A DNA stretch of 64,000 bases from Edaphochlamys debaryana (GCA_016858145.1 JAEHOE010000004.1:1984001-2048000); one strand, 5' to 3'; counted from the stretch's first letter, positions 40,801-53,029 are shown. Notes: generated from the sequence alone by a model not told the origin. Made by a program: numbers and translations.

Positions 40801-43114
40801 GGCTGGTACCACACCCACACGCGTAGGCTGTCCCGGCTGCTTTGATGGGGTGGTGTTGCTCGCGAGCCCGGCACGACCGGAGCGCATCGCGTTTGCCGGC
40901 AGCACCCACTCACCCTGGTGCTTGAACCTCTAGCCACCCAAGCGTACTAGAAATCAGTCGGGCTTGGTGCCCATGCCTGCAGCAGTGTGTGACCGCTCGG
41001 CTGTGTCCCTTCTGCCCTCGTTCCTGTTTCCGTGACTCCCCGCAGGAATTCGTGGGGGAGTTTCCACCCCCACCCGCCCGTGCGCAGCCCGCGATTCTCA
41101 AAGCCGATGCCGACGAGTGGAACCTGGTGAGCCACTTCGGGTGGCTGCGCTCCACGCGCAACAACCGGCCCTCTGCCCTGCCTCACGAACCGTGAACTGT
41201 ATCATACCGTGTCCCTGCCATACACCTGCCTCAATCCTGCCGTACACACGCCCTTCACATGCCATAACCCTCCCGTAGCCCTGCCGTACAACTGCCGTAC
41301 ATTTGCCCGTGTTCCACGTCCGCAGTCCGACCTGGTGGTGGCCCGCCGGCCGTCCCGTGGTCTGGACGACTCGGTCGACCCCCTGCTCACTGCCGCCCGG
41401 GCGGACTACCGCCGCTGCGGCCTCAACCTAGACCCGGGGCGCTACAACGTCGCGGTCGTGGGCCTGCCCGGCACCGGCAAGACGACGCTCGTTCAGGGCC
41501 TAGCGCGGCTCATGTCTCGTCGGGCGGGCCTGGCAGGTGGGGCCAGTGCGGCTGCCGCCGTGCGGGTCGCTCGCTTGGCTGCCATCGCTTGCTGAGGATC
41601 GCTGAACGGTCGTGTACAACCACAGAGGAGCGCCTTTGCACGTTGTCCATTGCGCTCGCTTCACGTGCTTTTCCTTGCCTTGATCCCCTGCAGCTCCGGG
41701 CGGGCTGCCGGCCGTGGTCAAGTCCGCGGGCGGGGGCCTGCAGACGCTCATGTCGTGCAGCGTGCCCGGCACGGCCCTGACGCTGTGGGACTGCCCGCCG
41801 CCCACCCCGGCCACGGCCGCGGCCTACTCGGACCAGCTCCACCTGGCGGCCTTCCCGATGCAGGTGTGTATGCTGGGCAGCACCACTTGTACGGCATGGT
41901 GTACGGCATGCTGCGTAGCATACCGGCATCCGCAGGCGGAGGTTCGGTACCGGTGGTCTCCTTGTCATGTTGGTGGGCATGAAACACACACGCCGCTTCC
42001 CCCTGACCCCTCCCGCTCCTTCCCTCGCCCCCAGGTGCTCGTGGTCGACCGGACCATGCACCCGCTGCACGGCATTATGCTGTACGCGCTCAAGACAAGG
42101 TTCCCGAACCAGCGGCTGGGCGTGGTCTTCGCCAAGGGAGACTCGGTGCTCGCGGAAATGTGAGCGTTGAGCAAAAGGCCCTCAGGAGGAACGCATTCGG
42201 GGTGCAAAGGATTGCATGCCTCACGGTGTCTGCGGTCCAGTTCGTCATCAGCATGTTACAGAGATTAGCCTGGTTCTGCTGCGCACCTTAGATCGCATGA
42301 AGCGTCAGATCGTCGGGACACACCGCGGCCGCGTCTTCCGCAACCCAATCAGCCCAAGCCGCCTTGCTGCGCCTGGTCCCTCCGCAGGTGCCGCGCGATA
42401 CCCACGCTAACGCTTCGGACCGCCATCCTGTGGCTACGGCAGCAGGTGCTGGAAGCGGTGCAACAGGTCACGCCCGGCGGCTTCCCCCTGGCGCCCGAGG
42501 ACATATTCGTGCTCAGCGCGCAATCCATGCAGTCCGCGGGCGAGGGTGTGCTGGGGGTGCAGATGGTGCTGGAGGAGGAGCGCTTCGTGTCAGCCATTCT
42601 CCAGGCGCTCGCCACAGACGGGTTCCTGCAAGCGCCCGGCGGGCCGGGGCCGGCAGCAGCAGCGGCTGCCATGCCCGCGCCCAGGGCGGAGTCGGAGCCG
42701 CAGCCGCAGGCCGACGCGGGCACTGCGAGCGGTCGGGGCGGCGCCGGGGCGCTCGACGCCCTGGTGGCTGCGGCGGACCTCTTCTTGGCCGCGGAAGCCC
42801 GCAACACCGCAGTGCCCCAGGGGCGGAGCAGAGGCGGCGGTGCCGCTTCCGGTGCGGGCGCTGGAGGCGGCAGCAGCAGGCCCGCCTTCGTGCTGCTGTC
42901 CGTGTCAGACTGCCTCCGGCCGATCCCGGCCATGCCCGCATTCCCCGTGGGCCCGGACGGCCAGGTGCCGGTCGGCGCGTGGTTCCGTGCGGCTGCGGGC
43001 GAGGACCCGGGCCTCCTCCTCCAGGTGGCGCCCGAGGGGCTCAGGTGCTACCAAGCGGTGGGGCTGATCGGCAGCGCCGGAGGAGCGCCTCTGGCGCCCT
43101 TGGCCTTCCAGTGA
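34862..43114 (+). CDS. Gene B: SANT/Myb-like protein with two IRG-like GTPase domains
   Basis: Nineteen exons join in phase to 1,522 codons plus stop: 34,862-35,288, 35,416-35,814, 36,062-36,144, 36,395-36,640, 36,926-37,037, 37,164-37,237, 37,418-37,480, 37,661-37,702, 37,910-37,984, 38,255-38,302, 38,450-38,660, 38,848-39,014, 39,300-39,424, 39,614-40,796, 41,046-41,126, 41,326-41,536, 41,694-41,863, 42,035-42,159, 42,388-43,114. Order: two SANT-like repeats (RWDEESIADFWKAF; IWSPEAQIAFDAAV), a Gly/Glu/Ala-rich linker, one CWxC module with a degenerate SQWY, coiled coil, GTPase 1 (GPPGTGKT, DCPS, VKGDS), a long GPSG repeat, GTPase 2 (GLPGTGKT, DCPP, AKGDS) and the GAWFRAAAGEDPGLLLQ block. 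Alternatively the second GTPase is a separate gene, but I see no start exon before 41,046. Confidence 0.8.
35440..35560 (+). repeat. Gly/Glu/Asp-rich coding repeat (gene B)
   Basis: GGCGAGGGC-type repeats encode GEGEAEGEAEGDGDG, then an Ala/Gly-rich stretch to 35,814. It occupies the same exon position as the poly-Ser exon of gene C. Confidence 0.85.
39071..39100 (+). repeat. Intronic copy of a neighbouring exon end (gene B)
   Basis: CAGCACCTGAACGCATTCCAG repeats, with two mismatches, the end of the preceding exon (CAGCACCTGTGCGCATTCCAG, 38,987-39,007) about 90 bp downstream inside the intron. The copy lacks the ATGCAG|GT donor. Confidence 0.75.
40071..40580 (+). repeat. GPSG-type coding minisatellite in gene B
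   Basis: A 90-bp unit (30 residues: GPSTAGPNGTGPSGTGPSGV and so on) repeats about three times from 40,161 to 40,440, nested in a 15-bp GPSxG/A periodicity from 40,071 to 40,580. It encodes a flexible linker between the two GTPase domains. Antisense open frames across it are by-products of the repeat. Confidence 0.9.
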
Positions 43115-44736
43115 CCGAGTGCGGCGTCGTGCAGCACAGCGGAGTGCGGTTATGCGTGTTAGGGAGGGGCGGGAGGGCCTGCGGACCCGCGCACCGTCGC
43201 CGGGCAGCGACGCAACGGGAGACTGAGATAAAGGCGGCACAACCTCGGGCCCAACGAACCTCTGACCTGGCCGCCCGCAAAGCCTCGGCCCGTCGCGGGC
43301 GAGGCCACTGGGTGCTATGCTTGCATGGTCGGCTGTGTCGGCTGTGGCGGGAAGTGGAGGTAGGGGCCAACCAACACTCAGCACAGGCCGGGGTGGGTTT
43401 CTTGTGTTGCAGTTGGCGGGTGTGTTTCTGATATTCGCTTCGCCTTTCCTTTTAGCGGAGGCATATCACACTTTACTGTTGACGATACTGCTCTGACTAC
43501 GACTCGGGTCGGCCTGGGTGGCCGCGCTCTGGCCTGGGTGATGAGCTGTGAAGGACGCGGAGTGTGCAGGAGGCTGCTTCCAAGCCGTGTTGGGGTTTTG
43601 CGTGGCCGCGGGCAAGGGGCCTTGCACATGCATCAGGCAAGCGGACGCAACATTGTTGACCCCCACATTTATCCTCATTGATGCCAGGTATGCCAGGGCG
43701 CTTGGGTGGCGGCGAAGAACTGACGTGTTTGCGGGCATGTTGCGGGAACGCACGTGGAATTGGTGTGGGTATGCTGACGTGGAGGCTATGATGATCGAAG
43801 TGGTAGCGCAAGGCGCACTGGATTTGCGACGGGGCCCTAGCCGGGGTACCGTGGTAGAGTCTGTCTAAACATGACCTGCAGGTCAAGGTGTGCTAACCAC
43901 GATGACAGCGGTGACCTGACCTGACCCATCCTGACCTGCACTTGGCGTTCAAGGGGGCTCCGTGAGGACGCAATTAGTTGGTGGCATATCCCCTTTTTGG
44001 TTGTACATCCCGACTCTTCAGCGAGGCAAGGGTGACCTGACCTGAGCACCTGATGACCCTGGCAACCCCCCTGACCTGACCACCTCTTGCCCGGACACAC
44101 GTCCTCGGTATTGGGAAGAGCGTTGTGGGGACTGAGGGGGCCGCATTTGCGGAGGCGCAGTGGACCGTTTGTAGGGAGATCCTCGCTCTGGTACCTAAGG
44201 GCTTCCTGCAAATCTGGGAGACTCACATATGAGAATTGCGCGCCCGGCTTGCCCAAAGTGCCCCGCCCTGAGCAAGCGTGGCTCTGCGAGTGCGGTGAGC
44301 GGGTGCTGTTAGACGCCGAAGGGACGGCGGATATCAGCAGGCGGGTTGCGTGATCCGGATAAAGCGCAGGGGCAGCTGTAGCTTTGGGCGCAAGACGGCA
44401 GGGGCTCCCGTGGCACGAGGCTGCGGGGAGGTCAGTGAGCAACCCTTGAGCCGCACAGCGAACAGCGAGAGCTGTAAGAGCTGGGTTGGCCTGACGCCCG
44501 GGCAGGTAGAAGGGGAGCATGGCAGGAGCTCCTCCTGGGGGGGGCCTAGGCCGGGGCAGCTGGGCAGCGGCGGGGCATTTTATGTGCTTAGTGGCGACCA
44601 TGTCATGGCGCCACCACGCAGACGTCCTCTTGACAGCATGCCGCCCTAATAGCTTGTATCAGGCATCAGTAGGTTTCGTTAGTAGTGGTCAGTACTAGCA
44701 GACCGCGCGGGTCAATGGTCTGAAGACAAGAACACA
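43115..44736. other. Intergenic region between genes B and C, with TGACCTG repeats
   Basis: No coding exon recognised. 43,872-44,093 carries many TGACCTGA/TGACCTG copies, including the 14-bp palindrome TGACCTGCAGGTCA at 43,872-43,885. Function unknown. Confidence 0.55.
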
Positions 44737-47700
44737 ATGGCTGCCGAAGGCTCCAAGTTCCGTATGAAATGGACTGACGAGGCAATACGCGTGTACAGAA
44801 GAGCGGTGGCGTCTGTGCACGCGCGGCGCAAGGCGGGTGTCGAGCTCAGCGTCCGTAACTTGCTCAAGGAGCTTCAAAAGACCTTTCCAGAGCTAACATT
44901 TCAGCAGCTCGCCAACTTCTGGTACTGCCCACGCGGAAAGCGGGTGCGCGAGCAGGCTCTGAATCGAAACAAGCGCCGGGCAAAACCCCGGAGCAAATGG
45001 ACTGTTGCCGCGGAGGCTGCCTTCGATGCGGCTGTCGCTGAGGCACGTCGGGAGGAGCGCCCCCTGGATGCGAAGGCCATCTGCAAGGCGATGGCGATTG
45101 AGGGTGTGGACGAACGCCAGGTGCTCCGCCGCGTCAACCAGCTGCTTGCTGGTAGGCAAACAAGGGGGGGGGGTAATGGGTTGCGGGGTTATGAGATGGG
45201 GCCGGATACAGTGAGGGGGGGGCTGCGGGGCTGAAGAGTTGACGCCAACCTTACGTGCCTTGCCCATGCCTTCGCTGCAGGCGAGGACAGCTCCACCGCT
45301 AGCAGCAGCAGTAGCAGCAGTAGCAGCAGCAGCAGTGGGAGCAGCAGCGGCGGAAGCAGCAGCAGCAGCGGAAGCAGTGACAGCAGCAGCGGGGACGACA
45401 GCAGCAGTGACAGCAGCAGCAGCAGCAGCGACGACAGCAGCGAGAGTGGTGATGAGGGCGACGGGGGCCCTGCGCCTGCTGAGAAGGATGGCGCTGTGAA
45501 GGCGGAGAGACGTGAGCCACGTACCTGCTTAGAAATAGCGCTGACCCTCACCCTCCAACACCTTGCTCTGCAACGGCTGCCAGGTCCCCAACACGATTGA
45601 TACGTACCCCCTCAGGAATGCCTTGCCCCTTCTTTCATCCCCTGCCCCTACTCTCTGACCCTGTACTGCACCACAGCGACCAGCGAGCCCGCGACGGTGC
45701 TGGAGGGCCTCCTGCGGTTCGTGTCCCGGGAGAGGGACGAGTACCGGTGCTGGGCCTGCCTCAAGGTGCGTGCGGGCCCCAGTTGGTGGGGGCGGTGGGT
45801 GGATTGCCGCACAGCAAGCGCTGCCTTGGCCTTGGCCTGGCTGGGGGGGAGGCGAGGGGCCATTGAGGGGCCACGGAAGCGATAAAATGCAGTTGCGACG
45901 TCCGTCTAGACACATGTCACGTGGGCGTGGGCGTGGGCGTGGGCGACGTGCGTGGCTCGGGGCGCTGGGCTGAGGGGCATGCAGGGGGGTGCTCGTAGGG
46001 ACCGGTGAGACGCGAGCGTCCAGGCATTGAAGGAATGTGTGCGCGGCTACGCCACCGGAACGCGGCGAGTTCACCCACGCCCGTGCGCCAAGGCCTGCTG
46101 CCCTGCACGCCAACCTACCCCCCGCCTCCCTACCTGCCGTCGCTCTCGCTCCCTCCCGTCCCCCGCCTGCCCTCCAGCACTGCTCCCGGGGCCAGTGGTA
46201 CCGCCACACCAACTTCCTGCGCTACTGGCTGGGCCACACCTCCCCGGCCGAGATCCTCGCCGCCGACACTGCCAAGGCGGTGGCGGAGCGGCTGGGCGAC
46301 TCGGCGCCGGCGCCCCCCGCTGACCCGGTCAAGGCCAAGCGGAGCCACCCCTTCATGGCGCGGCTGGTGGAGATGTGCAAGAAGGACGGCCGGTCCATGT
46401 GTGCCTGGCCCGTGGCCAAGGTAGGAGGGGGCGAGCGGCTCGAGAGCAGGACAGGTTATTCTAAGGGTGTTGCAGGGTGATCCTGGCGCCAGGGATCGCA
46501 CTGCAACACGCACAGGGCGTTAGGGCCGGCGTTTACACGAGCAGCCCTGAGCACAGGGCGTTAGGGCTGCTACGCAGCCGCAGTCCCGCAACTCGCCCGG
46601 CGATCAACGGCCTGCCCGGCGGTCTAGAGCAGCATGGTGGCTCGACCGAGCCTCGCCTGGGAGCCGAGGATGAAGCCGAATCTACCTAGCGACCTTTGAT
46701 CAAGCCGTATAAGCGACTGAGCTGTCGTGAACGATGAACACGCCTGGTGCAGGATGCGCTCCCGGTCAAGCGGCGGCCGCGCGGCGGCGTCCAAGCTGAG
46801 CAACCGGCGTACCTACCACCGCCGAGGCCGCGGTCAAAGGGTGCGTGGGGGCCTCAGCCAGGGCAGGCAGCGGCATCGCATGGAATCAGGGCCGGGGTGC
46901 AGCTCTGTTGTTGTTGTTACACGGACAAGGCATCAGCCGTGAACTCCCATACGGGCCGTGGGCCAACGGGACGTGGGCCTGCCTTGGGTGCAGAGCACGC
47001 GTCGGCGCGTGGCCGTTGCTAGGGCCTGCGGCTGATGCGTTGCTGCCAGGTCGATTGCTTGGGTTGATGCTTCGCTTGCTCCTTCAATCAATCACTTGGT
47101 GCTTGCTGCTCATGATAGGCGGCGTTACCGCCAAAGCGGGCAAGGCGGGCGGTACGTCCGCCGCCACCGCCAGGGCGGGCAAGGCGGGCGGCACTGCGGG
47201 CGCCGCCGCTGGGGCCTCCGGCGAGGGCGTCAAGGGCGAGCCGGTGGGGTGCGGTGGGCGGGAGGGGGGCCACGGGAGGCTGGGCTCAGAGGGCACGACG
47301 CTTGCAACTGCAGCAACGTTCGCGGAGCCCTTACTTGGCAAGCGTGCACGTGACGTGGGGCAAGTGTACGGCATGTACGGCAACACATCCCGTGATGGTG
47401 GATCTGACTAACCTTCCGCTGCCCCGTCAGGCTTCGGACAAGGACAAGCAGGAGGAGGCGGAGATGGAGAGGCTCGAGTCCGAGCTGGAGAAGGCAGAGG
47501 TGCGTTCCGTCCAACACGCGCAAGCATGGCTTGCTGTGCGCTGGTGGTCGTAACGGCCCGCGCATTGCAGTTGTCCGACATACACAGTACAGCTCACCGG
47601 CGACCCGCCGCGCCTACGCTTCCCCGGCCAACACGAGCAGCCGTTCACATAGTACAGCACATCCTGTGCCTGGATGAACTCCGTGGCAGCTGATATGCTT

Positions 47701-50700
47701 GGCATGTGTCAGGGCCGCGCGTCCGTGTGCGCCCGCTCCTCGGCCCTCTCCCCAACGCTGTGCTAGTGTGCTATCCTTTGCTGAGCCGTAGATCTGCCGC
47801 TTCAACGGTGCGGCTGCTCTGCCGTGCGCAGGAGCGGGAGGAGCGGCTGCTCGAGGCCCTGGCGGATGCCGAGGTGGGGCTGCGGAGCGGTGTGCGGATG
47901 GGGCGGTGTGTCGACACACCCTTTGTGTTCATGTGGCCACCGTGTTTGCTCACGCCACCACGCCCCCACGCCGTGCCCCCGCGCAGGCGCGCCTCGAAGA
48001 GCTCACCCGCCCCACGATCCGGGCGCAGAGCTCCCTCGCCAGGCTGCAGTGGCAGCTGCAGCTGTGGAAGGTGGGGGCGCTGCGGGCACGGCATTCATAG
48101 CACGCCACGCCGCCGACCCCTGCTCGGTCCGCTCTCGCGCAAGCCCTGCACACAGGCACGGTCCTTCGGCTGAGGGTTAAGCACTCCATTGGGACTGCGG
48201 GTCCAGTCGCTGGCGCCATGTTACATGCGTTAATCAACCCCGCACGCCCCCCAAGGGCCATACAGCCCAACGCTCACGACCCCCCCCAAAACACCGCCTG
48301 TGCGGCCTCCCGCGCCCCTGCAGTCCCGCGTGGAGCAGCTCAGCCACCCGCAGCCCGACGCGCCGGGAAAGCCCCGGAAGGTCGCACCCGAGCCGAAGCT
48401 GAAGGTCCCAGGGGTGAGTCTGCAAGCAACCACCCCCCATTGTACCGGCACACGTCCTGTCGCTCCGCCCGAATCCTCACGCCCGAAGCCTGACACGGGC
48501 CCCATGCCCCTGCTCCCCGCGCCCAGGCCCCGCCCCAGGCCCCATCCCAGGCTCTGCCCCAGGCCCCGCTCCAGGCACCGCCCCAGGCACCGCTCCAGGC
48601 ACCGCCCCAGGCACCGCTCCAGGCACCGCCCCAGGCACCGCTCCAGGCCCCGCCCCAGGCCCAGGCCCAGGCCCCGCCGCGGGCCCACGCCCCGCCCCAA
48701 GCCCCACCCCAAGCCCCGCCCCGGCAGCTCAAGCTGGGCACGCGCGGGTGCCACGAGCCCACCCCCAGCCAGCTCCAGACCGCACTGGAGGACCTGGAGC
48801 TGCGCGGCCTCAGCCTCAAGCCCGACCGCTACCACGTGGCCGTGGTGGGGCCGGGGCGCACCGGCAAGTCCGCCCTCGTGAGGGGCCTGGCGGGGCTCAT
48901 GTGCCGCGCCGCGGACGTGCCAGGTGGGGATTCGCGCGTTGCGGCGGGATCATGAGCGCGCTGGGCTGGGCTGCGAGCGGGTGCGGTCTCCCGCCGTTAA
49001 ACCCCTTGATACCCCCTTATTCGATTTAAGTTGAAAGCCCGGCTTGCCCTGCGCGCCCCGCGGACCTTGGCTTCGTGCCCTGCGCGCTGGACGCGGTGTG
49101 TGCTGCGCGGCCTCACGCTGACGGCGCGCTGTGCGTGCCCCGTGCCCCGCAGTGCCCAAGTACATTTCGCAGTACCCGAAGGAGGGCGTCGTACGGAGGC
49201 TGGCCACGTGCTCCGTACCATCCTCGCCCCTGACGCTGTGGGACTGCCCGTCTCCCAGCCCGACCACGGAGCCGCAGGTCTTCATCAGCCAGCAGCACCT
49301 GTCAATTTACAAGATGCAGGTGCGTTGGTCATCAGCACTTGTACGGCATTGTGAAGCTAGCGGGCATCTTGGCACCTGTCCGTGCTCGGTTCGGAGCGAG
49401 GTCGGTAGGTGGCGCCGACCTAGTCTGGCTTGAACTAGCTGTTGCTCGGTGCATGTCTTGCACGGTGCGGTTGTCTGAGCTCCTCCTGCTTCCCCAGGGC
49501 CCTGCTGTTGGTCGGTGGATGTCTTGATCGCTTGAAAAGGCGCAAACCCGCGTGCACCTCTGCGCTCGCGTGATTGCGTTGGTGCTTCACCAGGGCCCTG
49601 TTCCTACCTGACCACCAAACACACACGCTCCCCCTCCCCGCCCCGACCTCTTTCCCCCCCCCCCGCCCCCAGGTGCTGGTGGTGGAGCGGGTCTTCGAGA
49701 AGCTGCACGGGGGGCTGCTCTACGCGCTGCGGCTCAAGTTTCCGCACCAGCGTATGGCAGTGGTCTTTGCCAAGGGCGACAGCCTGGTCGGCGAGATGTG
49801 AGCAGGCGACCTCACATGTCCTGGGAGTGGCCCGCTGTCGAGGGATTGTCTACACAAATTAGCCTCGCAATCACCGATCTTTCGTGATCTCGTTCATCTG
49901 CCCCATGTAACGCCCTGACAGGTGCCGCGCGGAGCCGGGACTGACGCCGGAGCTGGCCATCCTTCGGCTGCGGGAGGCGGCGATCCGTGCGGCACAGCAG
50001 ATCACGACCGGCGGATTCCTGCTCCTGCCCGAGGACGTCTTCGTGCTCAGCGCGCACAGCATGCAGGCCGCGGCGGAGCAGGCGGATGGGGCCGCCCTGG
50101 CGCTGGAGGAGGAGCGGTTCGTGGCGGCGGTGCGGGACGCAATCTCCGACGACGGCTTCGGGCCGGACGGGAAACCGCCGGTGGTGCGGGCCCCGTCGCC
50201 CCCCAAAGCCGGCAGGGGCGGCCGGAGGAAGCGCGCGCAGAGCGCTGACGGCCCGGCCGGCTCCGAGGGTATGGATGTCGACGGCCTGCAGGGCGGGGAC
50301 CTCGCAGGCCTCGACGCCCTGGCCTCGGCCGCCGACCTCCTCGCCGCCGCCGAGGCCAGCGAGCGGCCGCCCGGCGGCGCCAACGCAGGCCCAGCCGGGC
50401 CTGGGCCCCTGGCCTGGGCCGGGCTCGTCTGGGCCCGGCCGGCCCTGGCCGAGCCCGTGACGACGGTTGGGCCTGACGGCCGGGCGCTGGGCGGCTCCTG
50501 GTTCCGTACACCCGTGGTTGGAGGCACCGGCTCCAGCCTCCTCCTCCAATTGGCGCCGGACGGGCTGAGGTGCTTCGACGTCCTGCGGTTGCAAGCCGGC
50601 GGGGGAGGCGGCGGCGGCCACGCGCCCATCGCTCCGCAGGTATGAGGGAGCCTGAGCGCGGGGGCTAAGCACGGGGGGGAAGGCAGGGGTGCGGCGGCGG

Positions 50701-50922
50701 GTTGCCGATGAGGCCATGTGGATGCAGCGGTCTGGGGGGTCTGGGGAGTGGTAGGGAGTGGCAGGGCCAGGGGCAGCCGCGCGACCCGTCGGCGAAAGAG
50801 GGCTTCCTTGGTAGAGGAGGGCCCCGCAGCGCTTGCTTCAGTACTCCCTCCTTCATTGGGTCCCTGCCTCCCTGCCTGCCTGCCCGCAGGCGGTCGGGCT
50901 GTGGTCTCCGGGCCACTTGTGA
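44737..50922 (+). CDS. Gene C: SANT/Myb-like protein with one IRG-like GTPase domain
   Basis: Fifteen exons join in phase to 971 codons plus stop: 44,737-45,151, 45,281-45,511, 45,677-45,765, 46,178-46,420, 46,753-46,840, 47,119-47,243, 47,431-47,499, 47,832-47,873, 47,987-48,070, 48,324-48,413, 48,527-48,923, 49,153-49,319, 49,673-49,797, 49,922-50,639, 50,890-50,922. Order: two SANT-like repeats (KWTDEAIRVYRRAV; KWTVAAEAAFDAAV), an acidic poly-Ser exon, a CWxC module (CWACLK, GQWYRH, SMCAWP), a basic exon (VKRRPRGG), coiled-coil exons, a QAPP/QAPL linker, GTPase (GPGRTGKS, LTLWDCPS, AKGDS, VFVLSAHS) and the GSWFRTP C-terminal block. No frame breaks were found; this is the cleanest family member. 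The short last exon is the least certain. Confidence 0.83.
45299..45440 (+). repeat. AGC trinucleotide-rich exon encoding poly-Ser (gene C)
   Basis: Imperfect AGC repeats encode runs of Ser with Gly and Asp, ending in an acidic tail (ESGDEGDGGP). It is a likely disordered linker between the SANT repeats and the CWxC module. Confidence 0.9.
48527..48725 (+). repeat. QAPP/QAPL coding repeat before the P-loop of gene C
   Basis: A 24-bp unit (CAGGCACCGCCC plus CAGGCACCGCTC) repeats about four times within a longer Gln-Ala-Pro-rich stretch. In the GTPase frame this reads QAPPQAPL. Confidence 0.88.
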
Positions 50923-53029
50923 GGCCGCCGGGGCGCCAGCCTTGCGGCGGCCGCGGGCCTGGGGGCGCCAGGGTGAGTGCTGGCGGTGCTTGCGCGTGCG
51001 CTGCGGGGCCCCCGACTCCCTTGAACAGCCGGACCCTGTCCAAACTGCCCTGTCCAGCCCGGCCCTGTCCCGAGATTTTCTGTACAGCATGGCGGGCCCG
51101 GAACCTAGCCGCATGCCTCTGTACGCCAAAGCCAGGATTTGGCTCAGTGCGGTGGGCCCCTTGCTGCCGTCAGGGGCTGGACGAGGCCAAGAGGGCGCTG
51201 GTTAGGCAGCTTTACTAGGTAAGGGCAGGCCATTGGGTTCGCAGGGCTGGGGATGACCCTCATGGTTGGTTCGGGTCCGTGGGTCCAGGCGGCCCTCGCA
51301 TGCACCCGGCCGGCCCAGCCTCCACCCTGCTCCCACCCCTGCTTCCCGTGCTACCCCGCAGAGCGCTCTGGGCGGAGGCGCAGCGGCGGGCGGGGAGCGG
51401 TGGGCGCGTCTCAGCCCACGGCAGGCAATGCAGGGGTGTCTCCAGGGCAGCAGACAGGAGCCTGACAGAGCTAGCCGTTACCACAGCCGGGCGGCGCCGC
51501 AGCAGGCGCAGCGGGAGGCGGCACTACGCTCCAACGGCCGCCGGGCGCCGGGCGCCATCACACGCGACGGCTGTTGGGCGTTACGGACCCTGGCGCCCTC
51601 CCTTCTGGGCGGAGCTTCTCGCGTGTTCGGTCAGGCAGGCGCTGCCGGGCAGCCAGGCAGCGATGCAAGAGCGTGCTCGTTTGCAGAAGGAGTGCGGCTT
51701 GTCGAGCAGAGCAGCAGGTGAGGGGTGAACGGGTGCGCTTAGGTGCGCCTCGAGCAACGGACCCTGCGGGGCGCTCGCCCTCGCTGTCGGCTTGTAGTCC
51801 ACACGTGCACACGGCCCCACGGCCCTCATCAACCTTTTCTCGGCCTCACACAGGGCCTTGGTCCCGCTGCAGGTTTCACTGATGGAGTCGGTGTATCTCG
51901 GAGGAGCGGTTGGCATCTGGCTTCGCTCCGATGCATCTCCCTAGCGTGCATCCCATGAGGAGCGTTGGAGCGTTGCACGGCCATGTTGGGCGCTGTTTAT
52001 AATGAATGAGGCGGGGGAGGGTTGAGGGGAGAGGGTTTACAGCGGACAGTGGTGGACAGATGGTCGTGCTGCGATGAGCTGAGGCGGATGACCGGTTACG
52101 ACTGCCGGACTGCGGTCCGTTTGGTGTGGGTGTCCGGGTATTGAGCAACGAACGTACGCATGCATGCTTAACGTATGATTGCTCCGCCTATGCGGAACGG
52201 TTTCGATGTTTTGATGTGGGACAACACGGGTGTCTGTCCCTCCTCAGGACAGGGAAAAGGGCCGAGCCCCAAACCCCGCGAGGCCGGGCAGCACTGGGGC
52301 CGCGCAACCAAGCACTACGCCCCATAGGGCCGATACTGGTCTCGTCGATCACATACAGCCAGCGCAGGGTCGATCACTTTCCCTGCTCTCAATCACAAGC
52401 GATCGAGATAAAGAAAGTAAAGCTTGTGGCATCGCAGGCTAGGCGTGAGTGTTATAGTTGGCGCAGGCACGCAGGCACGCACGCCAACACGGGGTAATCC
52501 CGGGGGGCCTCCGCGCCAGGTGCCACGCGCCGGGGGCTCAGCCCAAAAACCAACTTTAGGACGGGCAGGTTTGCACGGGCTGAAGCGCGAGGGGCCTTGG
52601 CGACATGCGGGGTTGCATTGATCAAGTAGCTGATCCGGAATGGATTGGCGTTGCGCTTGGGCGGGCCTCTGGCCAGGTGCGGCAGGGACATGGCGTTCTG
52701 TGTTTGGAAGCATAGATGCCGCCAGCTGCAATATTGGCTCATAGCCTGGGTTCTAGCCACTGTGCAGCGTGACCAATTTCCCAGGCACGGGTTCCCGTCG
52801 CCCCTGGTCCCAGGCCCACGCCGGTGCTGCCGCCGGGGGAGTCACAGCCCCCGTGGCCTGCGCCCGCCGCCCTGCACAGCGGGCAGCTTGCAAAGGTCGC
52901 AGCACCCCATCCCGTCAACCAGTTGCCAACTGCAAAATTTGCGAACGAAAGCCCGCCGCTGAACAGCCCCGCACTCAACAGCACGACCGCCGTTCCTCAG
53001 GCTTGCCCACGGCTTGCAGCGCCCCGTCC
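50923..53029. other. Region between genes C and the MYND gene (convergent)
   Basis: No firm gene. A possible small exon at about 51,173-51,218 (GLDEAKRALVRQLY, then stop) and an open stretch at 51,279-51,728 could be remnants or alternative 3' exons of gene C, but nothing confirms it. Confidence 0.4.

Noticed and set aside
39296..40937. Long antisense open frames (537 and 457 codons) opposite gene B
   Set aside because: They are GC-rich shadows of the GPSG minisatellite and GTPase exons. They have no domain and the sense strand has consistent splicing.
48300..48881. Arg/His/Pro-rich open frame (RHRPRHRSRHRP) in gene C
   Set aside because: It is another frame of the 24-bp repeat. The frame continuous with the P-loop reads QAPPQAPL.
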